Part shown: positions 40,318-52,008 of the stretch, one piece after another
Layout: each line of letters begins with the position of its first letter
Position numbering within the stretch: the first letter of the stretch is position 1
Source: Mermis nigrescens
Lineage: Eukaryota > Nematoda > Enoplea > Mermithida > Mermithidae
Direction of reading: 5' to 3'
NCBI GenBank assembly: GCA_036768485.1
Contig: JAVLUZ010000703.1
Coordinates: 71,038 to 135,037, forward strand
DNA length: 64,000 nt
Translations under genes and position numbers: made by a program
Notes under the pieces: generated by a model
Database searches by the model: none
Told to the model about the DNA's origin: nothing
The model's input: only the letters and a program-made list of their open reading frames with translations

Positions 40318-40490
40318 AGCTAACCGTAGATGCAGCATGACCGGACCTGTCTGGTCAATTTCAAGCATTATTAAAAAATCGTTTGATCTTCGTTCATTTT
40401 GCCTCATTTTCCTCCGAAAATTTCCAACTTTTTTCCATTTCGGGGCTTCTAGATTCCCCAACTTTCAACGTGCACGTCCGGTGCTAGCTG
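40318..40490 (+). repeat. family A fragment
   Basis: 'cgtagatgcagcatgacc', 'tctggtcaatttcaagcatt', 'cattttgcctcattttcctc' and 'aacgtgcacgtccggt'. The middle is deleted. Confidence 0.55.
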
Positions 40491-41459
40491 TTGCGTACGC
40501 ATAAATAAATTTATGTAATAAAAGGAGTAAGATAGGTAAAATATGATGCGGAATTATTTCTTAGAGGGTCTCGTTCATCCAATCGAAGATGTAGTACGAG
40601 TGACGATCATTTTGGCGTATTTTCGCAAAATTATTCCCATTGGAATATGACTTAGATCGTTTAAAATTACTTTTGATATAAAATGTTTTTACCTTTTCTA
40701 CTAAGAGCGGCTACGACTTTATATACGTTAGCTACAATAAGCTTCGTTATCCTTTGCGCCTTGTTTTTAGCAGAGTGTGACTCGTGTTTCTTCTCATTTC
40801 TCAAGCGTTTAGGTTAAAGTCCCTGCGCGTCGCTTAGTTTCTGTATTATTTATCAATCTCTCACACTCTACATACGCATATTTGAGAAATGCCTAAAAAA
40901 ATAAAACGCTTCCGTAATAAGCCGCGCCAAACAAAGGTGTGATTGGAGAATTGGAAAACGATTCTATTTGTTGTCACACGTCCGCTTACGATTTTGTCCC
41001 GATTCTCTGAATAACCCTTTTCTTCGACTTTCCCACCTCTCCGACTGCACATTAAAAATACGGCAGGTGGCATTAACCGCACGTCAATCGTGATATATCG
41101 ATTTTCTTCAAAGAGTAGGCATAAAGGAAGAACAAGGTGTAGAGCTTATCTAACTGTTAATTATTATTCTATCTTTGTGTTTAACCCGGAAAGTGTGTAT
41201 ATCTAGTTATTCAATAAATGTGCGATTGGTAGTCTTTAGCTACAATACTACTCTAAAATACATTACATTGTGTGATGCCTCAAATTAATATGCTCGCTTC
41301 GATTGCTTGCCTACTAAAAGTACATATTCATGTTCCATGTTAAAGAATCTAGTAATAAGTGATAAACACTTAATTTTATAATCCTTAAGTACCATCTTGA
41401 GGAAATCGAAAACCATGTTACTAATTGAATAAATTTTATTTTACCGTTCTAAACATTAC
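40491..41459. other. no gene recognised
   Basis: A 73-codon minus frame (40861-41082) has no domain and no splice support. Confidence 0.5.
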
Positions 41460-41633
41460 TATAGTCTGTTTCACGTAACTTTGGACATGGATTTTGAGAA
41501 TTTGTCAAGAACATTTAGTTGATAGCTTACGGTGATCGTGGATAATTTCAAGGCATTCAGCGCAATCTGTTCGCTTGTTCTCGTCGATTATTTTCTAAGT
41601 TTATACCTACAATTATATGTGAAACAAACTGTA
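41460..41633. mobile_element. TA-target MITE (TAGTCTGTTTCACA family), diverged
   Basis: Left TAGTCTGTTTCACGTAACTT, right 'tatatgtgaaacaaactgta'. The arms are more diverged than in the 27.5 kb copy. Confidence 0.7.
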
Positions 41634-41654
41634 ACCCTTTGTCGTTCCATCCAC

Positions 41655-41985
41655 ATATGGTCATGGGCGGAGGTGGGGAAGGAGGAGTTTGTACCCCCCA
41701 GAATGGGAAAATCCCACAAGTTACTTTAGACCTCGAGAATTCTATTTTTAGTAAGACTTTTGGCGATTTACCCCATCCTGACCCTCCAGAATTTGGGTGC
41801 TGCCCATGTATGGTTCCATCTGGTCGTAACAGTTGCATGACAATAGAAGCAGAGTTGCATCAACATATAAGCAGCAACCGAATTATGAGGGTCCGATGGA
41901 GCAAAATCGCACCACAGAATTTTTTCTAGGAGGAGGCCCACCGTAATCTGGGGAATGGGTATTTTGGATTCTATTAAGGTCTAAC
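41655..41985 (-). repeat. family E copies in inverted arrangement
   Basis: 'ttgtaccccccagaatggg', 'gagaattctatttttagtaa' and 'gggtgctgcccatgtatgg', then a second piece from about 41890 with 'gaattttttctaggaggagg' and 'ccgtaatctgggg' in the other direction. Confidence 0.55.
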
Positions 41986-43084
41986 CTCTTGTCGGTGTAT
42001 ACACCTGCATTCATAGTTTCTCAAGGTCGAAAGTTCTGGGGATAAATACCAAAAATTTGGGACCACTAAATTTAGAGTTCTAGTCTTTTTTACAGGTCAA
42101 ATATGAAAAAATGGCTATATAACATATTTAAAAGTAGAAAACTGCATCTATTTGTCCAATTCTGACTAGTTTCGTCACTCTTGTAAGTGAAAAATATAAG
42201 GATTCATCGAAACTTTGACTTTTAAGATCATTTTAATTTCATTCTAGGTATTTATTGGTAAACAAAACAAAAATATACTAGCAACATCTTTGCTGCTTTT
42301 TTTACCCAAAAATCATGCAGAAAAGGTTTGATAGCTCAAAATCGTCTGACAGTCATTCGAGTGTTGGACCCGAGGAGGAGGGGTAATACCCCCTTACCCC
42401 CAACCCCTATGGGAATGTGTGTGCATACTTATATTGAGTTCTGTGCAGTGTCTCCCTAATGCATTACAAATATGGTCGGAGAATCTAGAATTTTAAGTAT
42501 AACCTTTGACAAATAGTTCGGAAAATCTGAGAAGTCGGCGATTCAGGACGGTTGGAGAAAAAAGATCGAGCACTGCTTACTGTTCGTACGATATATTGCT
42601 ATTCAAGGTTACAAATCTAATCTTAGTGAATTCGAAAGAATTTAAGACAAAATATCTTGAATAATAGCATATCGATCAAAATTGCTGGTGTCAATTCATA
42701 TTGAGCTCTTCTACTTTTTAAACGTGCTTGTCATCATTGCTCTATGATTACTAGTCATTGCCGTATGTCGGATTTTCCTGATTTTACTATTGTGTATTAT
42801 TAAGTGCTAGAGGAAGCTTCTATATGTAATCACAAGCACTTTTATAGAACGCTCATATTTGAACAACTGTCGCGAAGCTAGCGTGTATTATTCTTGCTTT
42901 CGTGATCGCGCTGCGCTTCGTACTATTTGGTGGTGCTTTTGAACCGATTAGTAGCGCTTTTGCCCACGCTGAACCGCTTCTAACCATATTGAGCACCTTT
43001 GTAATAAATTGGATTGGCTGAGCTATAAATATTGTCTCTAACAGTTCAAAAGTTCGGTAGGGGTAGTTGGCCATTTGGGGAGGG
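41986..43084. other. no gene recognised
   Basis: A G- and C-boxed patch at about 42372-42412 resembles repeat ends ('ggggtaatacccccttaccc'). A minus frame at 42853-43110 has no domain. Confidence 0.5.
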
Positions 43085-43310
43085 GTAAAGCATATATGTA
43101 ATGGCTCCAAATTTTTGATAGGGGTTCCCGGCCATTTTCAAGGGTTGTTGCGAGTAAATGACCTCCAATTTTTGGCCAAAAACATATAAAAACGGGGAAA
43201 AATGCAAGTTTCTTCCAAAAAATCGGGGGGGGGGTCAGAAGTTTTCGTGCTTTTGGATTTAGGGGACGACCAAGTTTGTATGGGGAATCCCTAGCCCTCC
43301 TCTTACATGT
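43085..43310 (+). repeat. family B copy
   Basis: 'ggggttcccggccattttc', 'ccaatttttggccaaaaac', 'aaaaatgcaagtttcttcc', 'ggggacgaccaagtttg' and 'ggggaatcccta'. A shorter echo ('gaccgactttgggtattg') follows at 43443. Confidence 0.65.
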
Positions 43311-43635
43311 ATTATGAGTGAAGTGACCACGTATTTGTAGTCAAATGCGTCAAGAAAAACACCTGATAATGACCTAAAAAGTATGTTTTGCCGTCAATAG
43401 AGGAGAGTAAAAAATCTTAACCTTTTAGGGATGAGGGGATGGCGACCGACTTTGGGTATTGAGAAACGGGGATCTTCCATACCCCTACTCTATGAATGAA
43501 TGCTCGTTGTTTTGCTTCCTTTATACTATAGTCTGTTTCATTTAACTTTGCGGTTTTCTTTGAAAATTTTCCGAAAGAATTAGACTGCAAAAGCGGTTTA
43601 AACTTTTGATGCAATAATGCGGCTTAACACTGGCA

Positions 43636-43644
43636 TGCGTCCCC
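43636..43644 (+). repeat. 9-bp target duplication, left copy
   Basis: TGCGTCCCC immediately left of the foldback element. An identical copy is at 44301-44309. Confidence 0.85.
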
Positions 43645-44300
43645 GGTTTAGGGAAAATTCATCGTGGAAAATTCATCGTGAGAAAATTCATCGCGTAAAA
43701 TTCATCGTGGGGTAAAATTCATCGTGGGGTAAAATCATCGTAGAAAAATTCATCGTGAAGGAAGTTAAAATTAATTCATCCTGGGAATTTTGTAACGGAC
43801 ATATGGTCTTATAAAAGTACATTAACAAAAACGCAGTGTTCTGCATTTCCCTTAATTCCTTGAAATTTTTCTACTGAGTTAACAAGAAACTATCCTGACA
43901 AGTTAAGCCTGGGGTATAGTTGCTTGAGGTTAATTTGCAGTCATAGTTTTTTTGAACGGTTTTTTTCAACCAGCCCCTTAAATGCTGTACATATATAAAT
44001 ACTCAGGGGCTTTTCTACTCCTTCTTTTCTGTAACGGCAATTTGAGACAGCTCAAAAACGCGTTTATGGATTATATGTCAAAGAAAAGGAATGATGACAT
44101 GACAGCGACTAGATGTCAAGAAAAACAGTATCAATTTATCACAATGAAAGTTTCAATTTATCACAATTTTCCTACGATGAATTTTACCCCACAATGAATT
44201 TTCTACGATGAATTTTACCCCACGATGAATTTTCTTATGATGAATTTTCCACGATGAATTTTTCTACGATGAATTTTCCACGATGAATTTTCCGGACACC
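43645..44300. mobile_element. foldback-type transposon with tandem-repeat termini and 9-bp duplication
   Basis: Left tip GGTTTAGGGAAAATTCATCG and right tip (inverted) GGTGTCCGGAAAATTCATCG. Each terminus is a tandem array of a 13-17 bp unit, AAAATTCATCGTGG with variants: about seven units at 43653-43790 and about seven at 44173-44292 in the opposite orientation. Exact 9-bp duplication TGCGTCCCC. Tandem-repeat termini with 9-bp duplications are the hallmark of Foldback elements, which are grouped with the Mutator-like superfamily. The 656-bp copy has no transposase; its centre (about 43790-44170) has no recognisable domain. Confidence 0.88.
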
Positions 44301-44309
44301 TGCGTCCCC
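44301..44309 (+). repeat. 9-bp target duplication, right copy
   Basis: TGCGTCCCC, identical to 43636-43644. Confidence 0.85.
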
Positions 44310-44417
44310 ATGTGACTCGACATACTATAGAATATCATACTGATTGCGTTAGTTTAAAACACTTTTGTAGTTACTTAAAATTTTTTTAAAAATCGTAAAG
44401 GTAAATGAATCAGACTA

Positions 44418-46631
44418 AAACAACATGCTTCGCTTTTACCTTTTCGTTTTTTATATTTTATTTTTTAATTTATTTAATCTATTCTTTATAAAAATTATAT
44501 TAATTTTTTCATACTTTCTGGTCTTTGTTTCATCTTTCTTTTTTATCAACTTTGTCGCATTGAAGACTTCCTATTATTTCCTGGTTCTCAGGTATGTATA
44601 TCTATAAATTATTATGCGTAAAACAGATTGTAGTAAGCATTACGTTTATCACTATTTCGCTACACTGATTTCTTTACGAATAAAAATTACTAAAAACGGC
44701 TTTTCGACGGTTTGTTTTTACTTCGATTTAGCCCGAGACATTAGCCATAAATGCTTGTCATTTTCAACACGCCAACATTAATTCGGCGGTTTATTTGCTT
44801 AGATACGTTTTACGTGCGCTTGATAATCCACATGAAGCTATCGCATGCATGAATGACTTGATGAGAGCGTCGCATAAAAGCTCACCTATTTCATCGTGCG
44901 TACTTTAAGTGAAGAAACAAAACGGGCGATTTTTCTTGTTTCACCGAATCCTGCGGGATTTTAAGTTTAATAACCGACTTATTAATTAACCATCTTAAGC
45001 GTTTTATTATGTTAGCTTGGCTCTGTTGCAATTATAGACCGACTTTAATTAAATCTTGTTAGCTATCCATCTGAGGATGACATGGAGATTTTTTAGTAAA
45101 AAGATTCCCTCTGGACATTTTTCAATCCCTTACCCCTTTTTTGCTATCCTTTTGAACGCCGCCTTTGTTTGTCTGATTTTGATTAACGTGCACTTTATAG
45201 ACTCCGTCGATGTACGAGTACTACTACATATATATTGATCATGGAGTAATGATAACATGTGTTTCGATTCTCCCGACTCTCCATAGTGTAGTTATTATAT
45301 TTCCGCGACTTTTAATCCTGTATTTTTAACACAGGAACGTGATTTAGAAATCTTAAAACATAAGAGAATAATGATTTAGGCATTTAATCTTTTTTTCGGT
45401 GCGAAATCGGAAATTTATCTTAGATTTTGTACTATTATGGATGACTTTGAATAGATTGTAGATCAGATATTAAAAGGAAATATTGCTCTAATTGATCAAG
45501 GTGTAAAACAATCATGAAATTCTTTTTCGAAATCTGAAATGTTAAATGACAAAAAACATTTTTTCAGCAACTCGCATCTACGTAGATATAATCTACGTGG
45601 CATTGTAACATTAGCTGGGCTAAAAAATCTTTCACGCTATTTTAAATGCACAATTATCTAGAATTTTCCATAGGCACGAGCATTGTTAGTTTGTGGTTTA
45701 TTTGCGCACTAAAAGAGCCAGCTTTGATGAACATCGCTGAGTCTAGTATTGGGGACTATGAACTTTTGTTGACTAAACCTTGAGAAGTCTGTTTTCACTA
45801 CACTTACTGCTTGAAAATCGTTCATCTTTCCCAAATCTATGAAAAATGCTTTGAGGCCTGCTCCGTCACTTAGCAGAGCATGGTTTCCCGGCCATCTCGT
45901 GCATAAATTATACCTACAACAAAATAGAGCTGAATGGCTTTCCAGAAAAGAAGATGTCAAACAAAATATATTTTTGAGTGTTTTTCTTTCAAAGCTGAAT
46001 CTCTGACTCTAAAAATCCTAAATTTGCAACATCAGCTGTCTGTGATAAGTTGCCAAAATCTTGTTATTGATGCGGAACGCTCTTTATTAATACATTAGTA
46101 ATGCTATTTTAAAAACACAAAATTGACAGATATTCTGAAAAGTTGCCAGAAGCCTTTAAAAGCTTTTCAACGCGCCAAAAAGGTTTTACCGTCCTGGAAA
46201 AAAACAAATACATTATGACGTTTGATCGAATGTGAAGCTTAGTTTTTTAATCTTTCAAAGTTTTTTATTCTTCATAAAATTGACGATGTAAAATCTGAAG
46301 GTCCGTTTTTATACGAGTAGTAAACATTAATCTGCGTAAGCCAGTAAAATATTTTAATGCGATGCACGCACTCAACGTTTAGGAACGTTTTATTTGCGTA
46401 CGTCTCCAAGTGATAAAAAATAACTCACTAAATATTTTGTTTGGGGTCGATTATGGATGGGCATATGTAGTGCAAAACCATTAAAGCAACAAAAGGCATA
46501 AAATACATCATAAATGCTTTCCAACTCATTTATTATCTTTGTTTTTCTCAGTCAGTAAGCTGGACGGAAATTCTATATAGGCTTTCAAGGCGAGTGAGTA
46601 TGCCATGCCATCATGATCAGTGACCAAATTC
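44418..46631. other. mostly featureless; one possible exon inside
   Basis: AT-rich sequence. The only item worth noting is a spliced-looking minus-strand segment at 45808-45913, listed separately. Confidence 0.5.
45808..45913 (-). CDS. possible isolated exon, unknown protein
   Basis: A 106-nt minus-strand segment is bracketed by an acceptor (TTTTGTTGTAG) and a consensus donor (GTAAGT) and stays open across both. It reads protein-like text including GNHALLSDGAGLKAFFIDLG. I do not recognise a family, and no partner exon was found nearby. Chance splice signals are common at this base composition, so this is speculative. Confidence 0.2.
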
Positions 46632-46795
46632 TGAGGGTCTAAAACGCATGGACAACAAGAAAATTATGGGGGTGTGGTTGGGTAAAATTGCCAAAAATCG
46701 ACAAGAATTTTACTAAAGATAGAATTCTGTGGTGTACATTAATCCGCTGGGGGTTTCTCAACTTCTAGGGTTGTTAACCCCTCCCCCGCGCTGGA
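46632..46795 (+). repeat. family E copy
   Basis: 'gcatggacaacaagaaaatt', 'atgggggtgtggttgggtaa' and 'taaagatagaattctgtggt', ending in 'aacccctcccccgcg'. Confidence 0.6.
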
Positions 46796-47920
46796 TTCTG
46801 GAAGAATTGTATTGTATTGTTTTGTATTAAGTACCATTGAGCATTGTATTGAGCTGGAATGAAAAAAGGGAAAATTTGATATAGGATCCTTTAAATGATT
46901 AGAATGGTCGTACTGTATATGAACTGCTGAATATGTTTTTCTATGAAATGTGGCAAACAATGGCTCCAAATGCTCAAAATTTTTGACGAAATACATCATG
47001 CTAAAGAAAGGTTGGATGAAATTTTGAGGAAAACCGAAATAACAATCTTGATATAATGCTATTTCAAAGATTAGGATTCTATTACGATAAGGCATCAAAA
47101 AGCGGCGTTTCGGTTTTCAAGTCGCATTTATAGTAATACATAAGCTTTGGCTTCGTTCAGGTAAATGAGGTATTGTGTTTGGTTCGATGTCAATCTGACT
47201 CAGATACGATTGAGGAAATACAGGCGAAATTTGCGCATACCTGTCCATATCTCGAAAGGAAATTGTTGCAATAAGTCATTATCCATTCCGTTCTCCAATA
47301 TTACCGTAATTAGAAAAATTAATCATCATCAGAAAAAATAAGTCGTCCCTTCATCTTAATTAGGCGTAATTGCTAATAGTGTGCTTTTGCAAAATGCCGT
47401 GCTTTTAATTAAAATTGGCTTGCTTTCCCGCCAATCTTTCACACTTCCAACGCAAGTTTCGTACAAACTATATAAGAATCTGATGATGCGCGGACTTTTT
47501 AACGAAAATTGTCGTATTCTACTATCGCATCGTCTATTATTGTCTGTAGTGCTGATCGTTCTTAGTTATCTAAACTATTTTAAAATAAAAGATGATGCAA
47601 TGATGGCTGCAGTTCTTTCACTTGTTGTTGCCAAACGTTAATTAAAAAAGTTATTACCAATTTTCTGCGTAAAAAACATTAGACCTTAATTGACCTCATT
47701 CATCTATCGCCTTGTGTCAACGTACATACATGCAGACATCCGAAGTGGTTTTATGCCAAAAGATGCCTGGTACAGCTTTATTTACAGTATTGTTTTTTTC
47801 CTATTTGGATTCGGTCTGCGGATTTTAAAAAGAAGTAGCCAAGCGTGTTATCGTCTGGTTAAGAATGCTTAAATCCGTCGCCACGCGGAAAAAGCATTCG
47901 TTTTTATCGCTTATCCTCAG
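46796..47920. other. no gene recognised
   Basis: A 119-codon minus frame (46739-47098) starts within repeat E and lacks any domain. Nothing else is supported. Confidence 0.5.
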
Positions 47921-48190
47921 GCTGTACCAGACAGTTCAATAATGGCACTTTTAAAGTTTCCGTTTCTATTAATATGCCTAAATAATGGTATCGTTTTTTT
48001 GAAGCATCTAGTTCCGTTCAAACTTTTTTGCATAACACGTTAAAATTCCACTTTAAATTTCGGACTGTACCAGCCAGTTCTACATTGGCGGCACTTGTAA
48101 AGTTTCATTTTTCATTAATACGCCTTGATAATGGTTTTGTTTGTACATTATCGAGTTCAGTTTTGCATAACACGTTAAAATTTTAGTTTA
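47921..48190 (+). repeat. two-copy tandem duplication (~135-143 bp) upstream of the GPCR
   Basis: Both copies carry CTGTACCAG-CAGTTC, 'ggcacttntaaagttt', 'attaatangcct', 'aatggt' and CATAACACGTTAAAATT. The spacing is 143 bp at the left and 135 bp at the right of the unit. It ends about 160 bp before the receptor's start codon, so it lies in the likely promoter or 5' UTR. Confidence 0.8.
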
Positions 48191-48352
48191 AATCTTGAAA
48201 TAATTTCACGTTAGGTCGTGATATTCGAAAAAGTTTCGCACGATGCTTAATGTCGCTCGTTAAATAGCAAGGAAGTCTACGATTTTCGCCAGCCCGCATT
48301 CAATACGTTTCAAAAATGATTAATTAAATTCGACGCTCTCGTCGCGCGTGAA

Positions 48353-48675
48353 ATGAAGTGGCTAACACCGCTGAGAGATTTGTCGCTTTTGAAGAACGCG
48401 ACGGCGATCAGCGAAATTTTTAGCCGCGTCGACTGCAACGCGACGCCCTGTTGCTTATGGAAAAATATCAACAAGACGTGGAACGCGTTGGAAATCGTAG
48501 ACTATACGCTGACGGGGCCCGGTTTGGCCCTGCTTATTTTGGTTGGCGTCGTCAGCGGCTGCCTCTGCCTGATCACATTTTATTACGGCTTGAGGAAATT
48601 GAGACTATACACTTATTTGATAGTATTGGCCACCTGGGACGTGTTCTATTTGTTGACTTCGATTTATTTATACTG
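48353..48675 (+). CDS. FMRFamide-receptor-like GPCR, exon 1 (residues 1-107 and part of 108)
   Basis: Rhodopsin-class peptide GPCR of 436 codons, in four exons: 48353-48675, 50620-50778, 54666-55005 and 56584-57072. The total of 1,311 nt is an exact multiple of three, and every junction is GT/AG and in phase. Such receptors sit in the plasma membrane and signal to G proteins on binding a neuropeptide. The FRPR-like assignment rests on HPFKFQ after ERY, LPRYWE after TM4, and NSSCNFFIY in TM7. This exon encodes an extracellular N-terminus with three N-glycosylation sites (N15, N29, N40), TM1 (about 54-79) and TM2 (86-107) with the canonical LATWD (92-96). The usual TM1 asparagine is not evident. 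The ATG is the first in frame after a stop at 48317. There is no signal peptide, as is usual for this class. Coding sequence is much richer in GC than its surroundings. The ligand is unknown. Confidence 0.9.
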
Positions 48676-48709
48676 GTAAATTAATTGAATAGACTCGGTG
48701 GTTTGAAGG

Positions 48710-49205
48710 GGTCCGGCCGGACCAGTCCTGCACGTGGGGGGACTTGGGAGGAATGGAATAATTTTAAATTTTCTGGGAAAATGAGGCAAATGAAACAAAA
48801 ATTGGAGGATTATCGGCAATATTCTTCAAAAGTGCCTGAAATGGATCATAACCTATGGATTGACGTAGTTTTAACGCTATTTTAGCATTCATATCATTTT
48901 TTATGTCGTTTTGGCACAAAAAGCTCAATTTTTGATTTACTCCAGATCGGAATGATACCCTAGGTCGGCTCTGCTCTGCATCTATGGTCTAAACCATAGA
49001 TACACAGCATGGTCGACCTGAGGAGGGGGTCGAAAATTAAGCTCTTTTGAGCTAAAATAACCTCAAAAAAGTGATATAATTGCTCAAGTAGCGTCAAAAC
49101 TACTTGATTTTACATTTTTGGTCAATTCAAGCACTTTTGAAGAAAGTTTTCAATTTCCATCCATCCCTTTTCGGCCTTCACTTCATCTCATTTTCCCTAG
49201 TTAAA
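48710..49205. repeat. head-to-head pair of family A units (large inverted repeat)
   Basis: The left unit reads 'gcacgtgggggg' to 'tctgcatctatggtct'. The right unit starts 'accatagatacacagcatgg' and runs back through the same boxes to 'tcattttccctag'. The centre, near 48987-48995, is a palindrome of about 60 bp. Arms are roughly 230 bp. Transcribed within the receptor pre-mRNA, it could form a long hairpin. Confidence 0.75.
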
Positions 49206-49436
49206 AGACAAGACTATCATTGAAAACGAACAAAGATCGCAACTTTTCCATAAAGGCTCGATATCGACTAGAACAGTAGATTATGGCAGTTTTACGCCAT
49301 TCTAAGGATTATGCGAATTTTAAGGTCATTTTACATTGAAATACTTTTTATTTGATCCTCTCAGAGCAGCCTGACTCCAGGACGGCTGCGCTGTGCACTT
49401 GGACCTGACGTCTCACAGGACATAACAGGCTCTTTA

Positions 49437-50015
<579 letters not shown>

Positions 50016-50619
50016 TAATTCTTGGACTTAAAGATCAATGCTGAAAATACCAGAAGCATTACAAAATTGCTTGAAAAGTAAATTTTTAAATCCTTTTGAC
50101 CAAAATTTTGTGGGAAAATGATTTCTTCGATTACTTCTTACTTGCCTGATGCCTGCCCTCCCAAAATTTTAGGACTTAAATTTACTTTTTATGTGCTCGT
50201 AATTAATGGACGATTTCTTCAACGATTTTCCTTCGATCAAAGCCCAAAAATTAAAACACTTCAAATAACTTTATCTGCATGCGTTTGATGCTCTTAGTAG
50301 CTCTATTGCACGTGGGCTATAGTCGAAATTTTAGCCCATCCGAGTATGAACTCTTAACCTGGGATGTAAGACTGGGCTACAAATGGATGAAAAAGTTATT
50401 TTAATTGATTTTATTGGGCTAAAATAGGTGGAAAAGTGATTTCGTTATATTTTTAATGGTTTTCTCAGATTATTTCAAAATCATTTCGCGCAAATGGACC
50501 CATTGATTCGCATAACTTTTATGCTGGCTGGTTTCATGCATGGCTGGGCTGGAAACGATAAGATTCTTTTTTAAATTATTTATAGAAAAAATTTAAAGGC
50601 AGCTTTCTGTTTTAAACAG

Positions 50620-50778
50620 CCTTCCGACCTTTGTCTATCACGAAATAGTAAGCTTTGGGCCCCTGAGCGTTCTACAGCCGATCATTTACTACCTCGGAGC
50701 CGTAGCTCGGGTAGGTTGCGTGTGGACAGTGGTCATTATTGCTGTCGAAAGATACATTGCATTGTGCCATCCATTCAA
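50620..50778 (+). CDS. FMRFamide-receptor-like GPCR, exon 2 (residues 108-161)
   Basis: Encodes the first extracellular loop, all of TM3 and the start of the second intracellular loop. The G-protein coupling triad is ERY (151-153), followed by IALCHPFK. The exon is 159 nt, flanked by acceptor AAACAG and donor GTAAAT; codons 108 and 161 are split across its borders. The position 25 residues before the ERY arginine, normally the disulfide cysteine, is glutamine (Q127), while C141 sits deep in TM3. No stop-to-stop frame with a start codon exists here, so a simple ORF scan misses this exon. I identified it from the TM3 motif and from phase agreement with exons 1 and 3. Confidence 0.9.
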
Positions 50779-52008
50779 GTAAATATGAACGAAACTCTAT
50801 GCTAATTCCCTGATTTCAATAAATTAAACAGACCACCTAAATATTTCGATTGAATTGAAAATTGAAAAGTAGCATCGAATTTTAGTATCCTTTAAAGTCA
50901 TAAACATTTTTTTCTAAGGTTCTCTGGCTCTTGTGTAAAAAATTACGTTTTTTGCGTACACTATCTTTTTAAACTTTAATTTGGAACAGATAAAAATTTG
51001 TAAAAAATTGAAATAACGCCATATTTTAAGCCTAGCAATCTGCTGTTTTATTTCTAATTTAAATAATTTATGTCTTCTATGTTTTTAGAATGATTGAAAT
51101 TAACATGCATAACTTTATTCTTCTTCCATTGGTTTTCCTTTTTTGCTTTGCTGCTTCTCGGATTTTTATTTTTTGATGTTTTTAAATGTTTTTAATGGTT
51201 CTAAAACTTTAAAGCACGTAACAGCTGTCTTATTCTTGATGCATAATTCGAGTCGTATATGCGTCCTATTTATAAAGCACGTATTAATATAAATTAGATG
51301 TTAGAAAGAAAAGAGTATCTTTTTTCAGAAATTTGAGAAGATTCAAGTAAGAAATTAATTAAAATATCCTGACTCCGAGCAATTCTTGAACTAATAATAA
51401 CCTGAATAACGTAATACGGATTTTTAGTCAGCCAAGGCCAGCCAAGAGCTATGATAAAAAATGAACTACTGGTACTAAAATTATCGTCAGCCACATGGCG
51501 ACTCGGTCTATTTTTGGTACTTTATAATTATTTCGATGCGTTTTGTGCGTGCGATTAGCATGGTTGAGTGTGAATTTTTGAAAAATGTGTTTTTAAGATC
51601 GCATGAGGCGATATTATTTTTGGACAACGCGGTATCGGCTGTTTTAAATTTAAGGTTACTCTTAAGTCAAAATGTTTAAATATATACATGCGACGCATAT
51701 TCGCTTGACTTTTCTTAAAATATAGATGCGAATGCATTTTTAAATAAGACACTCGTAGTCACCCTTTGAATATTCACGTTATGTAACTAAATAAGACCTA
51801 GCCTTATCTTTTGAATTTAGGTCAACTTGCGCATGCTTGTATAAGTGCTATATGCGTACACGTGATGGCTTAAAAAAATTTAAAATTCAATTATATTTTC
51901 AAAAGTCCATAACTAACCTTTGATTGACTTAAAATAATGCAAAATACAATATTTTTTAAATAAAATGGCAAATTGAATTGACGTTTACACTAGTCTCTTG
52001 ATAATAAA

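Larger units (their letters stand above)
43529..44417. mobile_element. TA-target MITE split by a foldback element
   Basis: Starts TAGTCTGTTTCATTTAACTT and ends inverted (AAATGAATCAGACTA). Removing the foldback element and one 9-bp duplicate leaves a MITE of about 224 bp. Confidence 0.65.

Noticed and set aside
43653..44292. CRISPR-like series of short repeats with AATTCATCG
   Set aside because: Repeats are directly abutting without unique spacers, and the two blocks are inverted. It is the terminus structure of a foldback transposon in a eukaryotic genome.
46739..47098. 119-codon minus-strand frame
   Set aside because: Begins inside repeat E, has no domain, splice support or compositional signal of coding.
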